A stretch of 64,000 nt of DNA from Corynebacterium choanae (GTDB lineage Bacteria; Actinomycetota; Actinomycetes; Mycobacteriales; Mycobacteriaceae). The stretch covers positions 2,418,001-2,482,000 of the forward strand of contig NZ_CP033896.1 in the NCBI RefSeq assembly GCF_003813965.1. Reading direction: 5' to 3'. A program made the translations under genes and the position numbers. This document shows, one piece after another, positions 36,927 through 46,661 of this stretch. The notes under the pieces were generated by a model. The model did not search any database and had not been told where the DNA came from. It saw only the letters and a program-made list of their open reading frames with translations. Each line of letters begins with the position of its first letter. Positions within the stretch are counted from its first letter, which is position 1.

Positions 36927-37844
36927 CTAGTCGTCTTCCTCCTCGTCGGGCAGGAACTCGAGTAGTGCTTCCACCGATGGGCACACATACCAGGCGCCGG
37001 TGACAGCCTCCGAGAAATAGGTGAGCGCGTCACGCGGCCCGCCGTCAAGCCCTAACATGCGGCGCAGCATCTCTTCGGTGCGCCACTGGTCGAAGGAGAA
37101 TCCCACAAACACAGTGCCGTGATGCTGCAGTCCACCATAGGCAGTGTTGTGGCGGAAAATCGACAGTTCTTCCCCCTCGACTTCCACCACCGTGCGGGCA
37201 GCATGCGCCGAATCGGGTTTCACATCATCATCTAACTCTTCCGAGTCGTCTTTCGTACGACCGATAATGTCTTCTTGTTCTTTTTCGCTTAAGTCATCCC
37301 ACTGCGTCGCCAAATGCTGCCACAGCTGGTAGAGCAGCACTGAGCTGCCAGCACCGGGTTCCCCGTCGGGGATGGCCACAATACCGGGGGCTTCCAAAGC
37401 GCCCGGATTTTCGGTGCCGTCTTCAAATCCGGTGAGATCCCGATTGTTTTGATACACCCAGCCGTCGGTCTCTGAGGCGAGCGTCATCGCAGGCGACCAC
37501 AGGGTAATAATTTCTTTGCCTGCCTGGAACACGTGGGAGCGATGGGGGCCTGCGATCCACACCCACACATCATGCTGGGTGGCGGCCATCTCATAGCCAT
37601 CAGCGGCCACCATTGGTTCGGCAAAGTCGTGCACATTGTGTGGCACATGTGCAGCAGGGGCAAGCTCTTGCCACAGTGATGGCCGCACCCCGATTACGAT
37701 GTTCACTCCCATGGTGGTCGGCGGGTTCGCTACCCGGGCGAGCAGTTTACGCACCTGGTCATGATTGGTGGTGTTGGCAAGATCAAATTCCAGGTACAGA
37801 TGATCACTGGTGCCCTGGGCGGTAATTGCTGGTTGATAGGTCAT
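36927..37844 (-). CDS. Dyp-type haem peroxidase
   Basis: Dye-decolorising peroxidase, 305 residues, cytosolic (no Tat signal). The signature GFEDGTEN carries the catalytic Asp142; the proximal haem His is in DSAHAART (His214) and the distal Arg in LSIFRHN (Arg231). Length and motif spacing suit the YfeX-like class B group. The C terminus ends in a very acidic stretch (PDEEEDD), which could be a short extension for interaction or cargo loading. It is convergent with apbE and divergent from the PfkB kinase gene. Confidence 0.93.
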   Translation of the reverse strand: MTYQPAITAQGTSDHLYLEFDLANTTNHDQVRKLLARVANPPTTMGVNIVIGVRPSLWQELAPAAHVPHNVHDFAEPMVAADGYEMAATQHDVWVWIAGPHRSHVFQAGKEIITLWSPAMTLASETDGWVYQNNRDLTGFEDGTENPGALEAPGIVAIPDGEPGAGSSVLLYQLWQHLATQWDDLSEKEQEDIIGRTKDDSEELDDDVKPDSAHAARTVVEVEGEELSIFRHNTAYGGLQHHGTVFVGFSFDQWRTEEMLRRMLGLDGGPRDALTYFSEAVTGAWYVCPSVEALLEFLPDEEEDD

Positions 37845-38142
37845 AGTGGAAAGTGTGCCATATTGTGCGCACAGCCAACGGATTGCCCAGGATATGTCCC
37901 TGCAACAGCAGGATTTTTACCAAGGATCGCCACTGTCCAAACGGTGTTTGCCAGTGGCAACAGGCAGGTTGCTGCGCTGGCTGCACGCTGTCCGTGGGGT
38001 GGCTGCTGTTGCTGTGTTTTTCGATCGCGGAAGGCTGATTGGATCGTGGTGGCACGCAATGGTGCAGGGGTAGCATTGGTATGACCAGCAAGGCTGCTCC
38101 GCACGGTGGGGTGCCTTGTTCTTCGAAAGACAGGAAGCAACC

Positions 38143-39057
38143 ATGTCCAATATTTTGGTGTATGGGGAAGCGTTAGTGGATATCGTCCCAACCGAGCAGC
38201 AGCCGCTTGCGCCGCTGCTTCCAGCCCTTGGCGGCGGGCCGTTTAATGCGGCGATTGCAGCCAGTCGCTTAGGTGGCGCGGTGGGGTTTGTGTCTTGTGT
38301 GAGCAACGATCATTTTGGGGTGTTGCTGCATCATGCGCTGGTCGACAATGGGGTGGATGTGTCCGGGGTGACCCGCAGTGATCTGCCAACGTCCCTGGCG
38401 GTGACCTCGCTCGATAAACAGGGTGCCGCCAGCTACACCTTCTATGTGGAAGGCACTGCTGATCGCACCGCCACCCCTGTTGTGCCCACTGCCCTGCCAC
38501 GGGTTGCCGCTGTTGGTACATTGTCGCTGGCGTTACCGCCGGCGGCACAACGCTATATTGACTGCGCAAAAAGCCTGCACGAGCAGGGCACACTACTGGT
38601 TCTTGATCCTAATCTGCGGCATATTACTCGCACCCGTGAACATCATGACCGGCTGGCGGCACTGCTGCCAAGTGTCGATGTCATCAAACTCAGCGACGAA
38701 GAGCTCGACTTTTTTACCCCGGAGGAATTAGCACAGGTTCCCATCACTGTGGTGACCCGTGGCGGGGCAGGTCTGCTGGTGCAAACACCCCATTTCACCA
38801 CCAGTGTGACCGCCCCATCGATTACCGTGGCGGACACGATTGGGGCGGGTGACACCGTCATGGGGAGTCTGCTGGTAGCTTTCGACACGCTGCTCGCCGG
38901 GGGACTCCAGGTGACGGATCTTACCGAGCAACACTGGCACACTGTGCTGAATTTTGCGGCGAGTGCAGCAGCAGTAACCTGCACGAGACATGGCGCCCAG
39001 CCACCGTATCGAAAGGAAGTGGCTGAGACCTGGCAGCAGGTGGCGGCACTGGTGTAG
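38143..39057 (+). CDS. PfkB-family sugar kinase, probably fructokinase
   Basis: ATP-dependent ribokinase-family kinase, 304 residues. The start at 38143 follows CAGGAAG; an upstream TTG is less likely. The N terminus ILVYGEALVDIVP, the substrate region GGGPFNAAIAASRLGG, and the C-terminal TIGAGDTVMGSLL with the catalytic Asp define the family. GEALVD plus GGGPFN is typical of fructokinases. The sucrose permease and sucrose-6-phosphate hydrolase genes lie 1-5 kb downstream, which would release fructose, so phosphorylation of free fructose is the likely role. The sugar specificity is inferred from context. Confidence 0.88.
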   Translation: MSNILVYGEALVDIVPTEQQPLAPLLPALGGGPFNAAIAASRLGGAVGFVSCVSNDHFGVLLHHALVDNGVDVSGVTRSDLPTSLAVTSLDKQGAASYTFYVEGTADRTATPVVPTALPRVAAVGTLSLALPPAAQRYIDCAKSLHEQGTLLVLDPNLRHITRTREHHDRLAALLPSVDVIKLSDEELDFFTPEELAQVPITVVTRGGAGLLVQTPHFTTSVTAPSITVADTIGAGDTVMGSLLVAFDTLLAGGLQVTDLTEQHWHTVLNFAASAAAVTCTRHGAQPPYRKEVAETWQQVAALV

Positions 39058-39103
39058 CACCCCGGCGTGGGAATACTGCCGCGTGTGAAGCGTTGCAGGA
39101 ACT

Positions 39104-39946
39104 ATGACTCATACTGTGCTGATTACCGGCGCTAGCGGCTATATCGGCTCCCATACGGCAGCCAACCTCGCGCACCACCACCCAGAGATTGCCTTGCGGA
39201 AACTCTCCCGGGCGGCGAAGGATGACCCCACCTGGTTTCAGGGGGATTTCGCTGATCCGGCGAGTTTAACCGCCGCCATGGAGGGGGTTGATGTGCTGTT
39301 TTTGGTTTCTGCGACGGAAAGCGCTGACCGCCAACAGTTACATGAACACGCGGTGGATGCGGCTGTTGCCGCCGGGGTTGGTCATATTGTGTATTTGTCG
39401 TTTATTGGTGCAGATCCGCAAGCGACGTTTACCCATGCCCGCCTGCATTATGCAACAGAGGAATATATTCGCCGCAGCGGGGTGACGTACACCATGTTGC
39501 GGGACAATTTCTATACCGAAGCCACTGCCGCATTTATTAGTGATGATCGGATTGCCGGCCCGGCCGGTGACGGCGCAGCCGCGTTTGTTGCCCGCGATGA
39601 TGTTGCCCGTGCCGCGGCGGCAGTCCTGGCGCAACCTGCTAAGCATCGCAATGCGATCTATCAACTCACCGGCCCTGCGGCGGTCACATTTTCGGAAGTT
39701 GCCGCAATTGCCAGCAAATATCGTGAAACCCCGGTGACCTATCACCAGGAAACGATCGACGAAGCCTATGCCAGCAGGTCCTGCTATGGGGCACCCGCCT
39801 GGGAGGTGGATGCGTGGGTGAGTACCTATACAGCAATCGCCGCCGGCGACTATAGCGAAGTCACCGGCGACGTTGCACGCTTAACAGGCCATGAGCCCCT
39901 TAGCGTTGCACAGTGGTGGCAGCAGCACCATCCGCAGCAGCAGTAG
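39104..39946 (+). CDS. NmrA-like NAD(P)-binding oxidoreductase
   Basis: Atypical short-chain dehydrogenase of the NmrA/quinone-oxidoreductase-2 type, 280 residues. The Rossmann motif is ITGASGYIGSHTAANL at the N terminus. The YTMLRDNFYTEA segment and the absence of a YxxxK catalytic pair fit NmrA/QOR2-like proteins, which bind NADPH and act as redox sensors or quinone reductases. It follows the kinase gene by 46 bases on the same strand and overlaps the end of the convergent ptsS gene by 47 bases. Confidence 0.85.
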   Translation: MTHTVLITGASGYIGSHTAANLAHHHPEIALRKLSRAAKDDPTWFQGDFADPASLTAAMEGVDVLFLVSATESADRQQLHEHAVDAAVAAGVGHIVYLSFIGADPQATFTHARLHYATEEYIRRSGVTYTMLRDNFYTEATAAFISDDRIAGPAGDGAAAFVARDDVARAAAAVLAQPAKHRNAIYQLTGPAAVTFSEVAAIASKYRETPVTYHQETIDEAYASRSCYGAPAWEVDAWVSTYTAIAAGDYSEVTGDVARLTGHEPLSVAQWWQQHHPQQQ

Positions 39947-41930
39947 CCGATTTCGGATCCACAATAAGTAGCGGGTCACCGGCAGTGATTGCGGCCGGCA
40001 TATCCCCGGCAGAGGGACGCACCGGTCCGGTTTTCCGATAGTTACTCACCACCACCGGGGTGGTCACCGGGTAGCCCGCATCCGTGATAGCAGCAATATC
40101 GAATTCGCACAGCACATCACCAACTGTGACGCTGTCGCCCTGCGCGACCCGGGGCTGGAACCCTGCCCCGCGCAGATTCACAGTGTCAAAACCGATATGC
40201 ATCAGCACCTCCACCGGTTCACCGGTGGCAAGCGTGCCACGCACCGCAAAAGCGTGACCGGTGTCAAAAGCCACAATGACTGTGCCCGAGATAGGGCTCG
40301 TCAACACGCCCTTGGTGGGATTGATGGCCACCCCGTGGCCGAGTTTCCCAGCCGCAAACATCGGATCACTCACCTGATCAAGCGCAATCACTTCGCCGGT
40401 CAATGGTGCGGCAATCGACAACGCCCCCGGTGCGGCCGCCGTGGCTGCCCCACTCACCTTCGCGGCATCACCAGCCGCAGCAGCCGGCACCGGGGTGCTG
40501 GTCGCATCCGGATCAATGGTTCCATTGCGCTGAAGTAAATATTTGCCGTAGGCAAACGCGGCAGCAAACGCAATAATAAACGTCACCACAGCACACACAA
40601 TGAACTGGCCATAGTCTTGCGCCCGCATTGAGACGATACCGATAAACCCGGCAGCCCCCAGGGCGACTGCTTTCACATCAAAAATCGCAATAAGTGTGGA
40701 GCCAATTGCCGCAGCGCCAATGCCGATATAAAACGGCCAGCGCAGCCGCAGGTTCACACCGAAGATCGCAGGCTCAGTAATGCCGAAGACCGCCGACACG
40801 CCTGAGGCACCGGCCAGCCCTTTCAGCTTTTCGCTGCGGGCTAGGAAGAACACTGCCAAACACACGGCACCTTGAGCGATATTCGCCACCGAGGCGGTAG
40901 CGAAAATAAACGATCCGCCCTGTGACCAGAGCAGTGTTTCAATCGGTGGGAACGACTGGTGTAGGCCGGTGATCACAATTGGTGAGTAGATTAGGCCGAA
41001 AATGAACCCGCCGATCGGGCCGCCTAACTCGTAGAGCCGGGCAAGCGAGAACGCCAACCAGTCCCCGAGCCAGCGCATCGCCGGACCTACCGCGATAAAG
41101 GTTAAGAACCCTGTAATCAGCAGCGTCAACACTGGGGTGACCAGGAAATCGACTGTGCCTTTGAAATGACGGTGGAAGAACTTTTCAATCGTCGCCAAAA
41201 TATAGGAAACCACGAGCACCGGCAGCACCGTACCCTGATAGCCGGCTTGGGCGACCTGCAGGCCAAAGAGATTCCAATAGCTCATCTCCCCGGCGGCGAT
41301 CGTTTCGGCAACCTGATAGCCGTTGACCAGGGACGGCATCACCATTGCCATCGCAATACCGGCGCCCAAGAACTCGTTGCCGCCAAAGCGTTTCGTGGCG
41401 GTAAACCCGACCAGCACCGGAAGGAAGGCAAACGGTGCCGCCGACAGCAGATTGATCATCGCCGAGAAGTCAGCAATGGCGGGGAATTGTTCAATCAGCG
41501 GGTCTGATCCAAACAGATCCGGGGAGACCAGCACATTGTTCAGCGCCATCAGCAGACCGCCCCCGACGAGAATCGGGATCAGGGGCACGAAAATATCGGC
41601 CAGTGCCTTAATAGCGCGGGTCAGCCAGTTGCCACCTTGAGTGGCGACTTCCTTGAGCTCTTCGGTGGTCACCGCAATATTTTTCGCGGTTTGTTTATCC
41701 AGCTCCGCAAAAACCGTATTCACATCACCCGGGCCGACAATGATTTGGAACATGCCGCCGGTTTCAAAGGTGCCCTTTAAATCCGGATCACTATCCAATG
41801 CCTGCACATCGATACGTTTCGTATCTTTTAACACCATCCGCAGCCGGGTGGCACAGTGTGCCGCGGCCACAATGTTTTCTTCTCCACCGACTGCGGTAAG
41901 AACCCGCGCGGCGACTGCATGATGATCCAT
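39900..41930 (-). CDS. ptsS: sucrose-type PTS permease EIIBCA
   Basis: Takes up and phosphorylates the sugar; 676 residues from the ATG at 41928-41930 (AAGGAG site; the longer frame has no such site). The IIB domain is N-terminal with the phospho-Cys26 (AAHCATRL). The IIC domain has about ten membrane helices (residues about 100-460). After a linker, the IIA domain (IAAPLTGEVIALDQVSD onward) carries the phospho-His in LMHIGFDTV near residue 577. The beta-glucoside/sucrose class, the same layout as corynebacterial ptsS, and the neighbouring GH32 hydrolase point to sucrose. Its product would be sucrose 6-phosphate. Confidence 0.92.
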   Translation of the reverse strand: MDHHAVAARVLTAVGGEENIVAAAHCATRLRMVLKDTKRIDVQALDSDPDLKGTFETGGMFQIIVGPGDVNTVFAELDKQTAKNIAVTTEELKEVATQGGNWLTRAIKALADIFVPLIPILVGGGLLMALNNVLVSPDLFGSDPLIEQFPAIADFSAMINLLSAAPFAFLPVLVGFTATKRFGGNEFLGAGIAMAMVMPSLVNGYQVAETIAAGEMSYWNLFGLQVAQAGYQGTVLPVLVVSYILATIEKFFHRHFKGTVDFLVTPVLTLLITGFLTFIAVGPAMRWLGDWLAFSLARLYELGGPIGGFIFGLIYSPIVITGLHQSFPPIETLLWSQGGSFIFATASVANIAQGAVCLAVFFLARSEKLKGLAGASGVSAVFGITEPAIFGVNLRLRWPFYIGIGAAAIGSTLIAIFDVKAVALGAAGFIGIVSMRAQDYGQFIVCAVVTFIIAFAAAFAYGKYLLQRNGTIDPDATSTPVPAAAAGDAAKVSGAATAAAPGALSIAAPLTGEVIALDQVSDPMFAAGKLGHGVAINPTKGVLTSPISGTVIVAFDTGHAFAVRGTLATGEPVEVLMHIGFDTVNLRGAGFQPRVAQGDSVTVGDVLCEFDIAAITDAGYPVTTPVVVSNYRKTGPVRPSAGDMPAAITAGDPLLIVDPKSATAAADGAAATTVQR

Positions 41931-42470
41931 GCGCTCTCCTTGGTTGATGGTGTCAACACCACACGCAATCACCCCACCTTGCGGTGACGCTCGCCACAGG
42001 AGCAGTTGCATTGTGGTTGGTAACACCTTTTTGCTTTATGGCCATTCAACCAACGAAGTACATCCAAATGCAATCTCGTCAGCTCCCCCGTGAACCAAAC
42101 CGTCACCATACGCCCCCACACAAGCCGCGGACCGTTCACCAAGTTGCGTTGAAAACACTGTTCCCTAGTAAAAGAACCCCCTGCTACCGACGGTCGTCAT
42201 CGCCTCAAAAGCGCACCTTCCACGGCCGTTATTTTCCACCTCGGCAGACGGAACAACTAGCAATGATCCCAGCAGCCCGCGCCCACCCCTGGGGCTAGCG
42301 TGGGGTAGCACCGGACAACACCCCAGAACCGCGGGAAGACTCCTTCCCGCCACATCGAAGCCGTTCCATCAGCCAGGATCGAATACCCACCAGCACATCC
42401 CGACCCCCCTGTGGTGTGGGCGAGCGGTGATGCCTGGTGAGCCAGCGCCGAGTTCACAGCGCGAAAAAGG
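41931..42470. other. spacer between scrB and ptsS
   Basis: 540 bases without a gene. A hairpin at 42331-42350 (GCGGGAAG, loop ACTC, CTTCCCGC) lies downstream of scrB and may terminate it. The ptsS promoter should be in the remainder. Confidence 0.45.
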
Positions 42471-43943
42471 CTACTCCTGCCACGTGGTGTGATGGGCAAG
42501 CAGGGTGAAACTCTCCCGCCCACCATCAACCAAAATTTCAATAGCAGGACCGTCCACAAGCATCTCAACCGCGGCGTCGGTCGTACGGGCTACGGTGCGG
42601 ACATCGGTGTCATATTCACATGCGATCTGTGTTTCGGTGACCGTCACCGTCACCGGATTGCCGATGCCCACTGTGAGCCTGGTTGGACAAGCACCAATCG
42701 TTAACAGCGCACAGGCAGGAGTGTCGATCTTGACGTGGTGCTGCGTATCTGCAGCGGTCACTGTAATGCCATTGCGGTGCAGGTGTTCTGCCGCTGGCGC
42801 CGCCACATGGGAATCATTGATCGTGAGCACTGGCACATCCGGCGGCAGTAGCCACGACTGCACAAGGCTGCCGTCGACGAGCTTCAGCCTGCGGACACAG
42901 GTCAACGCGTGCAGCCACCCCTCCTGCTCGAACAGCGGGGACTCATCAGCGCCCGGCAATCCCATCCAACCGATCATCCAGCAGCTCTCACTACAAGCCA
43001 ACGTGGGCTGGATACCAGACGGTGCTGCTGCAAGCTCTTGCTCCCCTACACCGATGAACTGTGGGGCATAGAAGTGGTGCCCAAGATCGATCTCCCGGAA
43101 GCCGTGCATCACCTGAAACGTGGTGCCGTCAAGCTTGCCGACAAGATATCCGCACTGGTCGGAGCTGGCAAAGTGGGTCCGACTCTGGCCGTTCACCGGG
43201 TCAAGGCCCTGCGGGCAGATCACCAGCACATCGCACTGCTGCCCGCTTGCTTGATCGGTAAGCGTCAACAGGTTCGGGCATTCCCACATATAGCCGCCGG
43301 GAACGATGGCTGGGGTGTGCTGTACGGTATTCGCATCGATGGCAAATGTCAGCTCACCGGCAAAGTCCCAGGTGTACAAATCATCGCTGGTGTACATGAC
43401 CACTGCCGGGTTACCTGCGGTGGTTGCCGCACCAATCACCATCCGGAAGCGTTCCGGGTTCGCAGGATCACGGGTAATCATCGGATCCCGATAATCATTG
43501 CTAAAACCGGGGGCAGGACCATCGAGCAGCGGATTGTGTTCTGATTTGGTGTAGCGACCACCAGACTTGCGGCCCAATCCGGCTACTTCAACAAGGTTTT
43601 GGGTAGCGTGACGCTTGCCGTCGTGTTTGACATTGCCGGTATAGAACAGACGAACCGCACCAGCGTCGTCGATAACAGCCCCACCGGAGTAGCAGCCTTG
43701 CGCATCGTAGTCCTGATCAGGAAAGAGTGCTTGGGGATGATGCTGCCAATAGAACCGGTCGCTGCCGGTTATTGGCGCTGACGCATGCCCCCAACCGGTC
43801 TGCTTTGGCTGTTGCGGATAGCTCGGATCGAGCTGATAGAACACCTGCAAATGGCCGTCCACAATGCAGAGCCCATTCGGATCATTTAGCCGTCCGGCAG
43901 GTGGAGTGAGGTGGATGCGGGGTCGAAGCTGCACGTGCGCCAT
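42471..43943 (-). CDS. scrB: sucrose-6-phosphate hydrolase (GH32)
   Basis: Splits sucrose 6-phosphate into glucose 6-phosphate and fructose; 490 residues. GH32 landmarks: RLNDPNG with the nucleophile Asp21, the YRDPMITRD transition-state motif, and WECPNLL with the acid/base Glu. A C-terminal beta-sandwich of about 130 residues follows. No signal peptide, so cytosolic, as expected for a PTS partner. Two Met codons three residues apart (43952, 43943) are possible starts; GGGGACT before the second gives it a slight preference. Confidence 0.92.
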   Translation of the reverse strand: MAHVQLRPRIHLTPPAGRLNDPNGLCIVDGHLQVFYQLDPSYPQQPKQTGWGHASAPITGSDRFYWQHHPQALFPDQDYDAQGCYSGGAVIDDAGAVRLFYTGNVKHDGKRHATQNLVEVAGLGRKSGGRYTKSEHNPLLDGPAPGFSNDYRDPMITRDPANPERFRMVIGAATTAGNPAVVMYTSDDLYTWDFAGELTFAIDANTVQHTPAIVPGGYMWECPNLLTLTDQASGQQCDVLVICPQGLDPVNGQSRTHFASSDQCGYLVGKLDGTTFQVMHGFREIDLGHHFYAPQFIGVGEQELAAAPSGIQPTLACSESCWMIGWMGLPGADESPLFEQEGWLHALTCVRRLKLVDGSLVQSWLLPPDVPVLTINDSHVAAPAAEHLHRNGITVTAADTQHHVKIDTPACALLTIGACPTRLTVGIGNPVTVTVTETQIACEYDTDVRTVARTTDAAVEMLVDGPAIEILVDGGRESFTLLAHHTTWQE

Positions 43944-43986
43944 AGTCCCCATTGTGACTTAACCAGGATAAAGTTGCGAATAGACG

Positions 43987-44024
43987 CGAAAACGCCGCCA
44001 CGACTTGTGTGTCGCAGCGGCGTT
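43987..44024 (-). terminator. rho-independent terminator after rplE
   Basis: AACGCCGC-CACGAC pairs with GTCGCAGCGGCGTT; on the minus strand the stem is followed by TTTTCGCG. It lies about 80 bases past the rplE stop and closes the rplN-rplX-rplE unit. Confidence 0.82.
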
Positions 44025-44101
44025 GTGCGCAGGCTTACTGCTTTCGTCAGCAGACTGAGAACAGTTTTCAGCGGTTCACAGCAGCCTTAATCGTTGCTCG
44101 A

Positions 44102-44671
44102 TTAGCTGTTGTTTTCAGCCTTCTTGAACGGGAAGCCCAGTTCACGAAGCAGGGCGCGGCCTTCTTCGTTGTTGGTGGCAGTGGTCACTACGGTGATGTC
44201 CATACCACGTGGGCGGTCAACCTTGTCCACGTCGATTTCGTAGAACATGGTCTGTTCGGTAAGGCCGAAGGTGTAGTTGCCGTGGCCGTCGAACTGCTGG
44301 TCGGAAAGACCACGGAAGTCACGAATACGGGGCAGAGCCACAGTCAGCAGACGGTCAAGGAATTCCCACATGCGGTCGCCACGCAGGGTAACGCGGGCAC
44401 CGATCGGCATACCTTCACGCAGTTTGAAGTTAGCGATGGACTTCTTCGAACGACGGATCTGAGCTTTCTGACCGGTGATCAGTGCGAGGTCTTCCAGTGC
44501 ACCGTTGATCAGCTTTGCGTCGCGGGCAGCGTCGCCAACACCCATGTTGACAACAACCTTGGTAATGCCCGGGATCTGCATGACATTGTGGTACTCGAAC
44601 TCTTCCGACAGCGTCTTGCGAATTTCTTCGCGGTAGCGGGTCTTCAGGCGAGGAGTGTAGTTTTCGCTCAT
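44102..44671 (-). CDS. rplE: 50S ribosomal protein L5
   Basis: 5S rRNA-binding protein of the central protuberance, 189 residues, normal length. Landmarks: [20 protein letters not shown], the [19 protein letters not shown] segment and the C-terminal [17 protein letters not shown]. Last gene of the rplN-rplX-rplE unit, 2 bases after rplX. In most bacteria rpsN/rpsH would follow directly; here a terminator follows instead. Confidence 0.98.
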   Translation of the reverse strand: MSENYTPRLKTRYREEIRKTLSEEFEYHNVMQIPGITKVVVNMGVGDAARDAKLINGALEDLALITGQKAQIRRSKKSIANFKLREGMPIGARVTLRGDRMWEFLDRLLTVALPRIRDFRGLSDQQFDGHGNYTFGLTEQTMFYEIDVDKVDRPRGMDITVVTTATNNEEGRALLRELGFPFKKAENNS

Positions 44672-44673
44672 CG

Positions 44674-44988
44674 TTAGATGTCCTTCCCGGTCTTGCGGGA
44701 GATGCGAACGCGCTTGCCGTTCTCATCCGTGCGGTAACCGATACGAGTCGGGTTGCCGTCCGCATCGATGATCATCACGTTGGAAACGTGAATCGGAGCT
44801 TCCTGGGTGACGATGCCCTCAGACTGGGCACCGCGTTCACCGGTCGGATCAGCAACATGCTTCTTGATCCGGTTCACGCCTTCAACCAGTACTTTGTCGC
44901 GCTTCGGGAAAGCCTGAATGACCTTGCCGCGAGCACCCTTGTCTGGACCTGCAATGACGATAACGTTGTCGCCCTTATGGATCTTCAT
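44674..44988 (-). CDS. rplX: 50S ribosomal protein L24
   Basis: Assembly-initiating protein that binds 23S rRNA, 104 residues. The KOW motif [19 protein letters not shown] is at the N terminus, followed by [10 protein letters not shown]. Its ATG overlaps the rplN stop (TAATG) and the ribosome site GGAGG lies inside rplN, so the two are coupled. Confidence 0.98.
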   Translation of the reverse strand: MKIHKGDNVIVIAGPDKGARGKVIQAFPKRDKVLVEGVNRIKKHVADPTGERGAQSEGIVTQEAPIHVSNVMIIDADGNPTRIGYRTDENGKRVRISRKTGKDI

Positions 44989-45356
44989 TAGATTACCTCC
45001 GGTGCCAACGAAACGATCTTCATGAACTTCTTTTCACGGAGTTCACGAGCAACTGGCCCGAAGATACGGGTACCCTTTGGCTCGTTGTCGTTCTTGATGA
45101 GCACGGCAGCGTTTTCGTCGAAACGAATGTAGGAGCCGTCCGGACGACGGGTTTCCTTCTTCGCACGAACCACTACAGCCTTGACGATCTCGCCAGCTTT
45201 GACGTTGCCGCCGGGAGTTGCTTCCTTCACGGTTGCAACAATTACGTCGCCGATACCAGCGAAGCGTCGGGTCGAACCGCCGAGCACGCGGATGCACAGG
45301 ATTTCCCGTGCACCGGTGTTATCGGCGACCCGCAGACGCGATTCTTGCTGAATCAC
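44988..45356 (-). CDS. rplN: 50S ribosomal protein L14
   Basis: 122 residues from a GTG start behind AGGAG; it reads [20 protein letters not shown], the normal L14 N terminus. A longer open frame upstream is not part of the protein. It binds 23S rRNA and helps form intersubunit bridge B8. First gene of the second ribosomal block, about 11 kb away from rpsQ, which usually sits next to it. Confidence 0.98.
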   Translation of the reverse strand: MIQQESRLRVADNTGAREILCIRVLGGSTRRFAGIGDVIVATVKEATPGGNVKAGEIVKAVVVRAKKETRRPDGSYIRFDENAAVLIKNDNEPKGTRIFGPVARELREKKFMKIVSLAPEVI

Positions 45357-46369
45357 TATGGGTCTCCTGACCTGGATTGATATGCAGACACGAATTTCCG
45401 ACCCGTGTCCGCGCGGTCTTGTTGTACATCGGTTGCTCGACGTTGCGAATCTCGCAGCGCAAGTGTTCTTGCCGGGTTCGCAGGTCATCACGAATACCGT
45501 ACAAGTGCGCCACACGGAGTTGTTGTTACACAACAGTGACAACAACCTGTGAACGCGGCATCGTGGGGTTTCGACAACAGTTCGGAAAGCACTGGTTGTC
45601 GACCAAGACGAGCAACCCGAACATTGAACCATATGCCCGACCCCTTTGCAAGATGAGCAACCTACGATGCCCGGCCATATTTTCCACGCTGCCCGCCTGC
45701 TGCCGCATTGCCATCACTGCCACTACACAGTCGCGAGTGATCCTTATCGCCAGCGATCCTTACCAGCCGCGATTGCCGGAATCCCCCAATCGGCGGATGC
45801 TCAAGCTTGGGACAGACCCTGACCGCTACCTGCCTTAGCGGACGGCCACCGGCTGTAATATGCCAGTTGACTGGCATGGTCATTTGCGCACAGAACGACG
45901 CACATTGCAGCAATAGTGACATATTTCATATATCCGTGACCGCGATCGGGGCATCACATCCCCCCTGCGCGACAATCACTTTCGCCACATTCACCCCAAC
46001 AGCATCCCCGCCTCCAACCATCATTGCAGGTTGCAACATGTATTACTGATGTGGCATCACGAATTTTTTACCATGCCACCTCCCGGTTTTTCCTACAGTC
46101 ACCCACCCGGCAAAAGGACACTGGAACCAATATTTGGTCAGCCCCAACCATTTTTCCCATCCCCGCAGCACAACCATAGTCAGGCCCCTCTTGACGAAGA
46201 AGGCAGCAGGCAATACTATCGCTGTTTCTTACCCCGCAACACTGGGTAGGCACGAATCATTGGTACGTCCCCAGGATTACCGCCAATGATTTTGTGAATT
46301 CATAGTTACCGTGACCAACCTGTTGGAGCGTTTCACCGTTTCAGATCTGTTTTTGCAAGGAGCAGCCCC
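45357..46369. other. about 1 kb without a gene, upstream of rplN
   Basis: Should hold the rplN promoter (leftward) and the promoter of the small exported peptide (rightward). No coding region, tRNA or clear DtxR/Fur-type operator seen. Most of it has no recognisable feature. Confidence 0.45.
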
Positions 46370-46510
46370 ATGAATGCACATTTCCGCCTGATTACTAATG
46401 CCCTGGCCGGGATCGCGGTGGTGACTGCCCTTGCAGGTTTTGCCGGATACGCTACTGCTGACGCATCCGACTCTGCAGCAACCACAACTGTTGCCACGGC
46501 TCAGGAGTAA
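46370..46510 (+). CDS. 46-residue exported peptide
   Basis: A short frame with an ideal AAGGAG ribosome site eight bases before the ATG. The protein is nearly all signal peptide: MNAHFRLITNALAGIAVVTA, then LAGFAGYATADA as a likely cleavage region, leaving a Ser/Thr/Ala-rich tail of about 14 residues with no cysteine. It could be a tiny secreted peptide or a leader gene. It sits 151 bases upstream of the FecB-like binding protein, probably in the same transcript. I know no family for it. Confidence 0.6.
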   Translation: MNAHFRLITNALAGIAVVTALAGFAGYATADASDSAATTTVATAQE

Positions 46511-46661
46511 CGACGAAGTTTTACCGCCGGGTACTTGTTGTTCTTGCCGCGTCGAAACAGTAGCGCGTGTTGTTTTCACACCACTGCTATTCGGCGCGTG
46601 TGTGCTATTCGCTAGCATCATCAGAGGGATTACAGCCTGATATTGGTGGAAGGACGACAGC

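Noticed and set aside
45357..46369. DtxR/Fur-type iron box upstream of the metal-chelate importer
   Set aside because: No sequence close to the TTAGG-TTAGGCTAACC-type consensus was found, so iron regulation is not claimed.
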